Positions 1 to 8,495 of a DNA stretch of 64,000 nucleotides are shown piece by piece (positions within the stretch are counted from its first letter, which is position 1; every line of letters begins with the position of its first letter). The translations under genes and the position numbers were made by a program. The stretch is from an uncultured Verrucomicrobiales bacterium (GTDB lineage: Bacteria > Verrucomicrobiota > Verrucomicrobiia > Verrucomicrobiales > Akkermansiaceae): the NCBI GenBank assembly GCA_905478925.1, contig CAJQKQ010000015.1, forward strand, positions 1-64,000. The letters are read 5' to 3'. The notes beneath the pieces were generated by a model. It did no database searches, had not been told where the DNA came from, and worked only from the letters and a program-made list of their open reading frames with translations.

Positions 1-218
1 AGTTTGCGGAGGACGTCTCTGTCCTCGCGCATGATTTCTTCGGCCAGAGTCATTGCCGTAGCGAAATCTTCATTATACGGATTCAGGTTGATGCCATCCG
101 GCGTTTCCGTGACCGTGAGCGTATCCCCCTTGGAAACCCGGAGTTTCTCCAGAAGCTCCTTGGGCAGGATGATGCCTGCGGAATTCCCGATTGAGGTAAT
201 CTTGACGGTCGTGGTCAT
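1..218 (-). CDS. AbrB/MazE/SpoVT-type antitoxin, 3' end outside window
   Basis: Reading leftward from an ATG at 218, the protein starts MTTTVKITSIGNSAGIILPK and continues for about 72 residues to the window edge. The N-terminal 45 residues have the swapped-hairpin DNA-binding pattern (IGNSAGIILPKELL, then KGDTLTV) of AbrB/MazE antitoxins. Antitoxins of this subtype are usually followed by a Doc/Fic-type toxin gene, which would lie just left of the window and is not visible. A perfect inverted repeat sits directly upstream (227-242), as expected for autoregulation. The family call is seen in sequence; the toxin partner is inference. Confidence 0.85.
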   Translation of the reverse strand, partial: MTTTVKITSIGNSAGIILPKELLEKLRVSKGDTLTVTETPDGINLNPYNEDFATAMTLAEEIMREDRDVLRK

Positions 219-226
219 GGGTGTAG

Positions 227-242
227 TATAACATTGGTTATA
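227..242. promoter_or_regulatory. Palindromic operator upstream of antitoxin gene
   Basis: TATAAC-ATTG-GTTATA is a perfect 6-4-6 inverted repeat lying 8 bases before the antitoxin start codon. It overlaps -10-like sequence and is a natural binding site for the dimeric AbrB-type antitoxin. It also lies 40 bases upstream of the divergent sulfatase. Binding is inferred, not shown. Confidence 0.5.
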
Positions 243-282
243 ACGTAGGCAAGTTTTCTCGCAAACGCCTTCCCGAACTGAC

Positions 283-1743
283 ATGTCCATCCCGATGAAA
301 CCCAATCTGATTGCCCTCACATCGCTTGCGCTCTCGCTGCTCACCCTTTCGGCAGCAGCCGCAAAACCAAATTTCCTTTTTATCATCGTCGATGACCAGT
401 CGCCCTTCGACCTGAAAGCCTACGATCCAAAATCGACTCTCGACACGCCGAACATCGACAGGATCGCCCGGGAGGGGCTCGTGCTTGATGCTGCGCACCA
501 GCAAGGCGGGTGGTCCGGTGCGGTCTGCACCTGCTCGCGGACAATGATCATGACAGGCCGCACACTCTGGCGCACCCCCGGAGCCAACGGCAGGAAAAAG
601 GCCAACAAGCTGGTTCCCAAGGGGATAGAAGGCAGCACCCTCCCCGCCGTTTTCAACGACGCCGGATACGAGACCGTCCGCACCTGCAAGAAAGGGAATT
701 CCTACCAGGCGGCCAACAAAACATTCCAGATCCGCAACGATGCGACGAAACGCGGTGGCACGGCGGAGAGCGGCAGCGAGTGGCATGGCGATCAAGTCAT
801 GGGCTACCTCACCGACCGGGAAAAACAGCAAGCCAAGAAGCCTTTCATGATCTACTACGGCTTTTCGCATCCGCACGACACCCGCGACGGCACACCCGAG
901 CTGTTGGCGAAATATGGAGCCACAAACCATACAGATAAGAACTCGCTGCCTGCCGCGAACCCGAAGCAACCCTCCCTGCCGGTCAACTGGCTTGATAAGC
1001 ACCCGTTTCCCCACGGCCATCCCGGCCTGCGCGATGAGGTTAGGGTTTCCGGCGTTTGGGAAAACAGGGACGAGCGCACAATCCGCAACGAACTGGGTCG
1101 CGAGTTCGCTTGCTCGGAAAACATCGACATCCAAATTGGTCGTGTCCTGAAGAAGCTCGAGGCAATGGGCGAGTTGGAGAACACCTACGTGATCTACACC
1201 TCGGATCACGGCATGGCGATCGGCCGCCACGGCCTGCAGGGAAAACAGAATCTCTACGAGCACACCTTCCGCGTGCCCTACATCGTCATGGGCCCCGGGG
1301 TGAAAAAAGGACGCGCGCCCGGCAACATCTACCTGCTCGACACGCTCGCCACCCTCTGCGACCTCGCCGGGATCCCCGCTCCGGAATCCAACGAAGGGGA
1401 ATCGTTCAAGTCCGTCCTAACCGGCGAAGGGAAGACCGTCCGCGACACCCTCTACGGTGCCTACACCGGCGGCACGAAACCCGGCATCCGCTGCGTCAAG
1501 AACGGCGATTGGAAACTGATCAAGTATGACACACTCGATGGGGCAGTCCACGAGACCCAGCTCTTCAACCTTGCCGAAAATCCGAACGAATTCCTCCTTG
1601 AGCACGGCAAGGACGATCCGAAGCTCAACGATCTCGCGGAGGATCCCAAACACGCCACCAAGCTCGCCGAAATGGAAGCTCTGCTGCTTTCCGAAATGAC
1701 CCGGCTCAACGATCCTTACCGGCTCTGGAATCAGAAAAAATGA
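283..1743 (+). CDS. Secreted sulfatase family protein with CTCSR active-site motif
   Basis: 486 residues with a signal peptide (about 5-27; a second possible start is ATG 295). The sulfatase fold is recognisable from the metal-binding DD at 37-38, the active-site block at 82-86 and TSDHG at 306-310. It should hydrolyse a sulfate ester, perhaps of an algal or host polysaccharide, in the periplasm or outside the cell. The formylglycine position Cys82 is kept, but the usual proline two residues later is a cysteine (C-T-C-S-R). The following TGR is normal. Whether the maturation enzyme accepts this variant is open. A second sulfatase lies 1 kb away on the opposite strand. Confidence 0.9.
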   Translation: MSIPMKPNLIALTSLALSLLTLSAAAAKPNFLFIIVDDQSPFDLKAYDPKSTLDTPNIDRIAREGLVLDAAHQQGGWSGAVCTCSRTMIMTGRTLWRTPGANGRKKANKLVPKGIEGSTLPAVFNDAGYETVRTCKKGNSYQAANKTFQIRNDATKRGGTAESGSEWHGDQVMGYLTDREKQQAKKPFMIYYGFSHPHDTRDGTPELLAKYGATNHTDKNSLPAANPKQPSLPVNWLDKHPFPHGHPGLRDEVRVSGVWENRDERTIRNELGREFACSENIDIQIGRVLKKLEAMGELENTYVIYTSDHGMAIGRHGLQGKQNLYEHTFRVPYIVMGPGVKKGRAPGNIYLLDTLATLCDLAGIPAPESNEGESFKSVLTGEGKTVRDTLYGAYTGGTKPGIRCVKNGDWKLIKYDTLDGAVHETQLFNLAENPNEFLLEHGKDDPKLNDLAEDPKHATKLAEMEALLLSEMTRLNDPYRLWNQKK

Positions 1744-1758
1744 CGCTGCGAACTAGCT

Positions 1759-1783
1759 CGACGGAACCGCTAGCGTGCCGTCG
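1759..1783. terminator. Hairpin between convergent genes
   Basis: CGACGG and CCGTCG form a 6-bp stem around a CGCTAGCG palindrome, followed on the + strand by TTT. It overlaps the stop codon of the minus-strand gene that ends at 1770 and lies 16 bases after the sulfatase stop. It is a weak terminator candidate for the sulfatase. Confidence 0.35.
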
Positions 1784-2579
1784 TTTCCCGGTTTTCCTCG
1801 AACTGACTCAACTCGAAAAATTTCGCCTTCATCCGTCTCACCTGGATTTGTGAGGCGACCTCCATAGCTCCGTATCCGAATCTTCCCAGCCCGAGGCGGC
1901 TGAACTTTACGAAATCCTTTATATCCACGGCCTTGGTGGAGTTCATCAGGTCGATCAACGCCTGCTCCCTGTCAGCGGCGAGCATCTCGATCCGCGCAAC
2001 GAATACCCGAGCCGTCTTTTCGGGAGTCGGGGTAATTTTCAGCGGCAACATCGAATCAATCGTCTTTCGGGGCACAAGGCTGAGGATACGATCGCCGTTT
2101 TCCCTGAACCAGGTCTTGCGCCAAGTCTCCACCATTGCGGAGGCCTCGGCGGGAGTGAGCCCATCGTCGGCAAGTGCCTTTTTCCAAACATCGGCAAGTT
2201 CGGATTCCACTTCATCTAGCGAACGGTCCGGTTGCGGAAAGGTGACCTCCGAACGGTTCTTCGCGGGTTCTCCCCCTTTCGGTGGGGATGCAAGCGCCGG
2301 AAGCTGTGCCCAAGCGGCTTTCCCGTCCCGTACACGCAGGGCGACACCGAAGGAAATCGACCCACCGCAGTAGTTCGTGACCGTGGCGGTGTCCCCGTCC
2401 ATGCTCGCGTAAATGGGAATTCTGGCGCTGCCCGCTCCCCGGTAGAAAATGAATTTCTCCTGCTGGGGGAAATGCGGCTGAACCTTGAGGCCGGGGATTT
2501 TCTTCAGATCGGATTGGAAAATCCAAGCATCCGGCACTTCGCGGGCCGCTCCGCAGGGTTCGAGGTGATCCGTTTCCAC
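1770..2579 (-). CDS. Unknown protein, N-terminus uncertain or broken
   Basis: About 269 residues from a GTG at 2579 with no convincing ribosome site. The open frame extends back to a TAG at 2673-2675, and the extra codons (ending ...GIPAIVETDHLEP) look coding, but contain no good start. An ATG at 2687 in the same frame is separated from the rest by that TAG. I do not recognise the family. The protein has no clear membrane segment in the visible part; its C-terminal half is helix-like and charged. It lies 40 bases downstream of the second sulfatase and in the same direction. It is either an N-terminally truncated gene or one with a nonsense codon. Confidence 0.5.
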   Translation of the reverse strand: METDHLEPCGAAREVPDAWIFQSDLKKIPGLKVQPHFPQQEKFIFYRGAGSARIPIYASMDGDTATVTNYCGGSISFGVALRVRDGKAAWAQLPALASPPKGGEPAKNRSEVTFPQPDRSLDEVESELADVWKKALADDGLTPAEASAMVETWRKTWFRENGDRILSLVPRKTIDSMLPLKITPTPEKTARVFVARIEMLAADREQALIDLMNSTKAVDIKDFVKFSRLGLGRFGYGAMEVASQIQVRRMKAKFFELSQFEENRETTAR

Positions 2580-2718
2580 GATAGCGGGAATGCCCGCAAC
2601 CGCATCCTTGTCGGTGGGAGGGAGGAAAGGCAGGAAAGCCGTCCTTCCAGGCGGCAGCGCAACCCAAGCACCCTATCCCGGCACCATGAAACCCGGCCAA
2701 GAGATTCGGGCGCAGCTG

Positions 2719-4278
2719 CTACTTGCGCGTTTTCTCGAGATAAGGTGGCCGGTCGAAGGAGTCGTCGAGCCTCGGGTCGGCGCCGCCCTTGAGTTCGGCC
2801 ATGAGTTTCCCACGAAGCTTTTCGAGCATTGCGGTGTGAGCCGGGTCATCAGCGACGTTGTGAACTTGATGGGGGTCTTTCCGCAGATCGTAAAGCTCCT
2901 CAGCAGGGCGCTTTTCCCAAGCATCCCTGAGTATCAACTCAAGGCCTTCCTCATTCCGGTGTTGGATCAGCCAGGCCTTGGTCGGGGAGGCGTCGACATC
3001 GGCAAAGGCTACGCGTGTGTCGTTGGAGAGCACTTCAAAATCCAGCTTGGCATCGCCGGCTGCTGCTTTCGGATCTCCCATGGGCCAACGGTCGGGTTTA
3101 AAATTCCGCACATACAAAAATTCGGGCGTGCGCAGGGCACGAATCGGGTAGGGCAGATATCCTTCGCGGGCGCTGCCGACATGAACCTCGCGGCCGATGA
3201 GCGCCCAGCCACGTAGTTCCTCTTCGGAGCCGTCGGCAGCGAGTGCCAGGAGGAGATTTTCGCCGTCCGGATCGTCGGGTGAAGTTGTCCCGGCGGCGGC
3301 GAGGAATGTGGGGGCGAGATCGATGAGCGAGACCGGGGTTTTCACCACCCGGCCCGGTTCGATGTGTTCCGGCCAGCGCAGTGTCAGGAGAACGCGCGAT
3401 CCGAAGTCGTGGACATTGCATTTGCCGCGCGGAAAGCCGGGAGCACCGTGGTCGCCGCTGATCACGATGAGGGTGTTGTCGAGTTCCCCCATTCTCTCGA
3501 GTTCCTCAAGGATCGCACCACAGGCGGCGTCGTATGCCATTGCTTCACCGAGGTAGTCGGCGAAGTCCTCGCGGACGATTTCGTTGTCGGGGAGAAAGGG
3601 CGGCAGCTTGCCCTTGAGCTTGTCGGGATCGAGACCCCACAATTTTTTCCCTGATCCACGCACCCATTTGCGGTGGGTGTTGGTGGGGTTGAAGGAATAG
3701 AAGAACGGTTGGTCGGCTTTGCGATCGGCTAGGAAGGCCTGGAAGTTGCCGCGGACTGCGACGAAAATCTCGTCGCGGACTTCGGGGTTTTTCGTGACGA
3801 CTTGGGAGAAGGCGCTGATCCGGTTTCCGAACTGCGAGTATTGGTGTTTTTTGCCGCGCATCAGGCGTTCGGGGATGTGCCATTTGTGGCTCCAGCCGAT
3901 GTGGTAACCGGAGCGAGCCAGCATCTCGGGCATGCCGGTAATGGCATCGCCGGGATCGGGAGCTCCCTTTTTCCAGCGGCTGTGCAGCTGCGAAAACGAG
4001 CCGTTGCGGAAGAAATGACGACCGGTATAAAGCGCGCCGCGCGAGGGGGTGCAGGACGGGACGGAAACAAAGGCGTTGTCGAAGCGCGCGCCCTGCTTGG
4101 CAATGCGGTCGAAGACCGGGGTGCGAATCAGGTCGTTGGTGGACGGCTGGTTCGGGTCGGCATAGGCAGAGGCGTAGCGGCCGAGGTCGTCAGCGAAAAG
4201 CAGCAGGATGTTGGGCTTCTTCTCCGCAGCGAATGCGGAAAGGCTTCCGGCGAGGAAGAAGGCGAGGAGCTTCATCAA
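2719..4278 (-). CDS. Secreted sulfatase, heparan-N-sulfatase-like
   Basis: 519 residues with a signal peptide (about 1-18), the metal-binding ADD at 29-31 and an intact formylglycine motif C-T-P-S-R at 76-80 followed by GALYTGR. The block ISGDHGAPGFPRGK supplies further metal and sulfate ligands. The layout resembles N-sulfoglucosamine sulfohydrolase-like members of the S1 family, but the substrate cannot be read from sequence. It differs from the sulfatase at 283-1743, which has a substituted motif. The start could be either of two adjacent ATGs. Confidence 0.92.
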   Translation of the reverse strand: MMKLLAFFLAGSLSAFAAEKKPNILLLFADDLGRYASAYADPNQPSTNDLIRTPVFDRIAKQGARFDNAFVSVPSCTPSRGALYTGRHFFRNGSFSQLHSRWKKGAPDPGDAITGMPEMLARSGYHIGWSHKWHIPERLMRGKKHQYSQFGNRISAFSQVVTKNPEVRDEIFVAVRGNFQAFLADRKADQPFFYSFNPTNTHRKWVRGSGKKLWGLDPDKLKGKLPPFLPDNEIVREDFADYLGEAMAYDAACGAILEELERMGELDNTLIVISGDHGAPGFPRGKCNVHDFGSRVLLTLRWPEHIEPGRVVKTPVSLIDLAPTFLAAAGTTSPDDPDGENLLLALAADGSEEELRGWALIGREVHVGSAREGYLPYPIRALRTPEFLYVRNFKPDRWPMGDPKAAAGDAKLDFEVLSNDTRVAFADVDASPTKAWLIQHRNEEGLELILRDAWEKRPAEELYDLRKDPHQVHNVADDPAHTAMLEKLRGKLMAELKGGADPRLDDSFDRPPYLEKTRK

Positions 4279-4440
4279 GATAAGTGCGTGGATTTTCGGA
4301 GAATTCTTTCGGGCGAAGTGCCGAGAGACCCTTCACCCGCTCCCCCGATAACATCTCAAGTCGATCCCAGCCAGCGGACAAATGCGAACACGCGGATGCC
4401 GGGCTCGTAAAAGAAAACCACGAACGGATTATCGATCGGA

Positions 4441-5424
4441 TCACACGATCGTGAGCACCTTCTCGACGATCCGTTTCGGATTCGGGAGCTGCTCATTCTC
4501 TACGTGCTTCGAGTAGATCGCCGGGGCGTCGATGGCGCAGACGCGTTTGATCGGGGCGTCAAGTTCGTCGAAGGCGTGCTCCTGGATGAGCTGGGAAACC
4601 ATGGCGGAGACACCGCCGAAGGGCTTCGATTCATCAACCAGGACTACGCGGTGGGTCTTGGCGACGGAGGCGAGGATAGCATCGACATCGAGCGGGCGGA
4701 TGGAGCGGAGATCGAGGACTTCCGCATTGATTCCATGCTCTTCTTGGAGGATTTTGGCTGCCTCTAGGCAGTGAATTACCGAGCGTCCGTGAGCGATGAG
4801 GGAGATGTCGGTTCCTTCCTTTTTCACTTCGGCCTTTCCGAGAGGGATCACGAAATCGCCGTCTTCAAGATCGGGCACTTCGCCTTCCATTCCGTAAAGG
4901 AGGGTGTTCTCCATGAAATAGACAGGGTCGTTATCGCGGATCGCAGCTTTGATAAGGCCTTTCGCATCGGCAGGAGTAGCCGGGGAGCAGACTTTCAGAC
5001 CGGGGAATGCGGCGAAGAGACCTTCCGGGACGTGGGAGTGGGTGGCGCCGACGTTGGTGCCGCCGTTGGCAGGGCCGCGGACGACGATGGGGCAGCTGCA
5101 AAGACCGCCGGACATGTAGCGAACGTTGGCCGCGTTGTTGACGAGTTGGTCGAAGGCGACGGAATGGAAAGACCAGAACATCAGCTCCATAACGGGGCGG
5201 ACGCCGAGCATGGAGGCACCGATGCCCATGCCGATGAAGCCGGCCTCGGAGATCGGTGTATCGACGATTCGCTTGTCGCCCCATTTTTTCCAGAGACCTT
5301 CGGTGACTTTGTAGGCACCGTTGTATTCGGCGACTTCCTCACCCATGAGCACGACGTTATCGTCGTGGGCGAGTTCTTCATCTAGTCCTTCACGGAGGGC
5401 TTCACGATAGGTCAGTGTGCGCAT
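4441..5424 (-). CDS. pdhB: Pyruvate dehydrogenase E1 component, beta subunit
   Basis: 327 residues. The N-terminus (TYREALREGLDEELAHDDNV) and the block DTPISEAGFIGMGIGASMLG are typical of the transketolase-like beta subunit of 2-oxo acid dehydrogenases; the C-terminal transketolase domain has RSIRPLDVDAIL and VDESKPFGGV. With the alpha subunit 42 bases upstream it forms the thiamine-diphosphate E1 that decarboxylates pyruvate and passes the acyl group to E2 lipoyl groups. E2 and E3 genes are not in the window, so an acetoin-dehydrogenase role cannot be fully excluded. Confidence 0.93.
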   Translation of the reverse strand: MRTLTYREALREGLDEELAHDDNVVLMGEEVAEYNGAYKVTEGLWKKWGDKRIVDTPISEAGFIGMGIGASMLGVRPVMELMFWSFHSVAFDQLVNNAANVRYMSGGLCSCPIVVRGPANGGTNVGATHSHVPEGLFAAFPGLKVCSPATPADAKGLIKAAIRDNDPVYFMENTLLYGMEGEVPDLEDGDFVIPLGKAEVKKEGTDISLIAHGRSVIHCLEAAKILQEEHGINAEVLDLRSIRPLDVDAILASVAKTHRVVLVDESKPFGGVSAMVSQLIQEHAFDELDAPIKRVCAIDAPAIYSKHVENEQLPNPKRIVEKVLTIV

Positions 5425-5466
5425 TGGAGAAAAGGTATTTGGGATTAGAAATTGAGGGAAGAGGGA

Positions 5467-6525
5467 TCAGGAGAAGAAGTGATGACCGATTTTTGAGGCC
5501 TCGGTGTCGTTGTCGGTTTCCCAGTAAACGTCGGTTGAGATATCTGCGATGGTCGGAGCCGGGGAGTCCTCGGCGAATTTCACGGCGGCTGCGGTCTCTT
5601 CCTTGGCTGCGGCGTTGATCTTGTTGATCAACTCTTCGTTCAAGACCCCTTCTTCGAGGAGCTTGTTGCGGAACACGTTGATCGGGTCGTGGTTGTCCTT
5701 GTAAGCTTGGATATCCTCGGGTGTCCGGTAGACCTTATGGTTCGCATCGGCGACGGAGTGGCCGTAGTAGCGGTAGGTGTCGATCTCGAGGACAGTTGGC
5801 TTGTGCTCCTTGCGAGCGCGCTCCATGGCGATGTTGGCTTTCGCACGAACCTCGTAAATATCGGAGCCGTCAACGACGTCCCATTCGATCGCGTAGGCTT
5901 CAGCGCGCTGGGCGAGGCAACCGTTGAAGGCGGACGAGCGTTCTTGGGAGGTGCCCATGGAGTAGCCGTTGTTTTCAATCACGTAAACCACGGGGATTCC
6001 GAAAAGTGAGGCGATGTTCAGGGACTCGTGGAAAGCGCCTTGGTTGACCGCACCATCACCAAGGAAGCAGAGGCAGCAGCCTTCTCTCTCAAGGTATTTC
6101 AGCCCGTATGCGAGGCCGAGGCCAAGCGGGGTCTGTCCGGCTACGATGCCGTGGCCGCCCCAGAAATTCTTATCGGGAGCGAAAAAGTGCATTGAGCCAC
6201 CCTTGCCCTTGGAGCAACCGGTTTGCTTGCCGAACATTTCCGCCATGCACTCGTCCATGCTCATGCCAGAGGCTAGGGCGTGTGCGTGGCAACGGTAGGC
6301 AGTGATGTTGTGATCGTGTTCACCGCAAAGCGAGAGCGTTCCAACGGCAACGGATTCCTGTCCGATGTAAAGATGGAGAAAACCGCCCATCTTGTCGGCG
6401 GCGTATTGTTTCATCGAAGCCTGCTCGAAGCGCCGGATACGCACCATCTGCGTGTAGAGCTCGATTTTCCGTTCGGGGGTAAGCGATTGGTTGATGGGTG
6501 AGGATGCGAAATCGAATGCTGACAT
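5467..6525 (-). CDS. pdhA: Pyruvate dehydrogenase E1 component, alpha subunit
   Basis: About 352 residues from ATG 6525 (MSAFDFASSPINQSL); an in-frame upstream extension to 6585 looks non-coding. The thiamine-diphosphate binding segment runs from CLCFLGDGAVNQG to YVIENNGYSMGT, and the phosphorylation-loop region has YRYYGHSVAD. It sits 42 bases upstream of the beta subunit and must be co-transcribed with it. The product is cytoplasmic and works as an alpha2beta2 tetramer within the pyruvate dehydrogenase complex. Confidence 0.94.
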   Translation of the reverse strand: MSAFDFASSPINQSLTPERKIELYTQMVRIRRFEQASMKQYAADKMGGFLHLYIGQESVAVGTLSLCGEHDHNITAYRCHAHALASGMSMDECMAEMFGKQTGCSKGKGGSMHFFAPDKNFWGGHGIVAGQTPLGLGLAYGLKYLEREGCCLCFLGDGAVNQGAFHESLNIASLFGIPVVYVIENNGYSMGTSQERSSAFNGCLAQRAEAYAIEWDVVDGSDIYEVRAKANIAMERARKEHKPTVLEIDTYRYYGHSVADANHKVYRTPEDIQAYKDNHDPINVFRNKLLEEGVLNEELINKINAAAKEETAAAVKFAEDSPAPTIADISTDVYWETDNDTEASKIGHHFFS

Positions 6526-6588
6526 GATTGGCGGTGGATTGGCTGGAAACGCTTGCTGAGTAAGGGCGGCGGCGGATTGCCGCAAGGA

Positions 6589-7164
6589 TTATCTGGCGGG
6601 CACCGGTGCCTTTGCGATCCGCACATGCGGGAGCGCGATGCGAGCCGAAAGGAAAACCGTTGTGAAGAGGAGGTTCGCGCAGGTCATGTTGCGCAGGAAA
6701 ACCCAAGACGGAATAGGACTTCCGACGGGGCCTGTCCAAAGGGATTGCAGGAGACCCGCGGGATTTTTCGGATAAAGCGGGCCGCCGATCCATGCTGCGC
6801 CGCAAGTGATGAGATGAAAGGCGAGCGCAGAAGCAACAGAACCGAGCAGCAAAGTGCCGAATCCCGCACCGGAAAGTCTTTTGCCGATGAGAAACGTGAC
6901 CGCAAACGCAAGGATCGTCGTGACGATGACACCCGCTGATAGGTATCCCGCGTTTCCTTCGATCAGTGCGGGCGCGGGATAGGTCAGCACCCAAGCGCCG
7001 AGCGGGATCGCCCAGCCGCGCCAGCCTTTCGCCATCAGTGCACCGCAGAAAAATAAGGCGGCAAGCGGCTGGAAGTTGGGCAGCGTTTCGGGAAAAACGC
7101 TTCCAATGATACGGAAAGCAATCAGAAGCATGACGATCATTGCCATGGGCAGCAGGCGGTTCAT
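6589..7164 (-). CDS. DUF6580-family multi-pass membrane protein
   Basis: 191 residues with about five or six hydrophobic segments, starting MNRLLPMAMIVMLLIAFRI and including NFQPLAALFFCGALM, the region that resembles the DUF6580/ECF-transporter-S-like families. Function is unknown; a substrate-capture role in vitamin uptake has been suggested for related folds, but nothing here identifies a substrate. It lies upstream of and in the same direction as the E1 genes, with 63 bases to the alpha start. Confidence 0.7.
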   Translation of the reverse strand: MNRLLPMAMIVMLLIAFRIIGSVFPETLPNFQPLAALFFCGALMAKGWRGWAIPLGAWVLTYPAPALIEGNAGYLSAGVIVTTILAFAVTFLIGKRLSGAGFGTLLLGSVASALAFHLITCGAAWIGGPLYPKNPAGLLQSLWTGPVGSPIPSWVFLRNMTCANLLFTTVFLSARIALPHVRIAKAPVPAR

Positions 7165-7273
7165 TCGGGAAAACTATCCCCATGGGCGGGCATGCGGCGA
7201 GGCGAAATTTTTCCGGATGCTGGTTTCCCTGATAGGCATGTCGCGAGACCGGAAAATGTGGCTTATTTCACGC

Positions 7274-7293
7274 ACCACACTATATGTTGTGGT
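7274..7293. promoter_or_regulatory. Palindrome in the intergenic region before dnaN
   Basis: ACCACA and TGTGGT face each other across 8 bases in the 225-bp region between the divergent membrane-protein gene and dnaN. It could be an operator for either promoter. It does not match a DnaA box. Confidence 0.3.
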
Positions 7294-7389
7294 TGATGGG
7301 GAAATATTCTTGGTTTCCCAGTGACTGAGGGCTTGCCAACGGGTGATGAAAACCGAAACTCTGAGCAGGCGCATCGGTGCCCTTATCCT

Positions 7390-8487
7390 ATGAAGTTCAA
7401 GATTTCCAAAGACGTATTCCTGGAAGGTTTGCAAAAAGTGCAGCACGTGGTCAGTTCGCGAACCACCCTGCCTATTTTGTCGAACGTCCTGCTAGTTGCC
7501 AAAGACGGCAGGCTGGTCTTCACCACCACCGACCTCGACGTCGGAATCACAGGATCCGTCGAGGCCACAATCGACAAGGAGGGCGCGACAACCCTCCCCG
7601 CGAAACGTCTTGTCAGCATCGTCAAGGAACTGCCTTCCAGCGAGGTGGAGGTAACCGTCGATGCCAAGAACTACGCGACGATCAAAAGCGGCCCGTCCAC
7701 TTTCAAGATCATCGGGCTGAGTGATTCCGAATTCCCTCCCCTTCCGGATTTCGAAGGCGCGAAGACTTTCAAGATTCCTCAGGCGGATCTCAAGAACGGC
7801 CTGAAGAAGACTGCGTTCGCGATTTCCACCGATGAGACACGCTACGTGCTCAATGGCATTTTCGCTTCCTTCCGCGAAGGCAAGCTGGCGCTCGTCGCAA
7901 CCGACGGCCGCCGACTCGCCATGGCCGACACGGATCTCGAATTCCCCGCTTCCCACGAAACGGACGTAATCATCCCCTCCAAGGCAGTTCAGGAAATCCA
8001 GCGCCTGCTCGGTGATGCCGGCGAGGTCGAGGTAAAACTCAGCCACAGTCAGATTTCCTTCACCGTCGGCGACACATTCCTTGCCAGCAAGCTCATCGAA
8101 GGCAACTACCCGAACTACCGCCAGGTAATCCCGGGCGACAGCAACGAACGGGTGATCATTTCCCGCGAGCACCTACTTGAGACGGTGCGCCGCGTTTCCT
8201 TGCTTTCCTCGGACAAGTCGAACTCGGTGAAACTCATTTTCACGGAAAACCAAATCGAGGTCACCGCGAACTCACCGGATGTCGGCGAGGCGCAGGAAAC
8301 TCTCGAAGTCGGCTACACCGGACCGGACATGCAGATCGCCTTCAACCCGGAGTTCCTCCAAGCTCCGCTTCGCGCGCTCGACACGGAAAATGTCTACCTC
8401 GACCTCATCGACGAGATGAGTCCCGGTGTGTTGCGCATCGACGGCTCGTTCCTCTACGTGCTCATGCCGATGCGCGTAACCAACTAA
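7390..8487 (+). CDS. dnaN: DNA polymerase III beta sliding clamp
   Basis: 365 residues from ATG 7390 (MKFKISKDVFLEGLQKVQH); a longer frame from 7321 is open but does not match the family. Landmarks are TTLPILSNVLL near residue 30, ATDGRRLA near 175 and the C-terminal FLYVLMPMRV. The product forms the ring clamp that tethers the replicative polymerase to DNA. Length is standard. dnaA is not adjacent, so this is not the classical dnaA-dnaN origin arrangement. The next gene (YebC family) starts 8 bases downstream. Confidence 0.96.
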   Translation: MKFKISKDVFLEGLQKVQHVVSSRTTLPILSNVLLVAKDGRLVFTTTDLDVGITGSVEATIDKEGATTLPAKRLVSIVKELPSSEVEVTVDAKNYATIKSGPSTFKIIGLSDSEFPPLPDFEGAKTFKIPQADLKNGLKKTAFAISTDETRYVLNGIFASFREGKLALVATDGRRLAMADTDLEFPASHETDVIIPSKAVQEIQRLLGDAGEVEVKLSHSQISFTVGDTFLASKLIEGNYPNYRQVIPGDSNERVIISREHLLETVRRVSLLSSDKSNSVKLIFTENQIEVTANSPDVGEAQETLEVGYTGPDMQIAFNPEFLQAPLRALDTENVYLDLIDEMSPGVLRIDGSFLYVLMPMRVTN

Positions 8488-8495
8488 CCTGAGAT

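Noticed and set aside
238..1263. 341-codon open frame on the minus strand over the sulfatase
   Set aside because: It is the antisense shadow of a clearly recognised sulfatase; no domain or ribosome site.
7261..7300. Possible DnaA box and origin near dnaN
   Set aside because: No match to TTATnCACA clusters and no dnaA gene.
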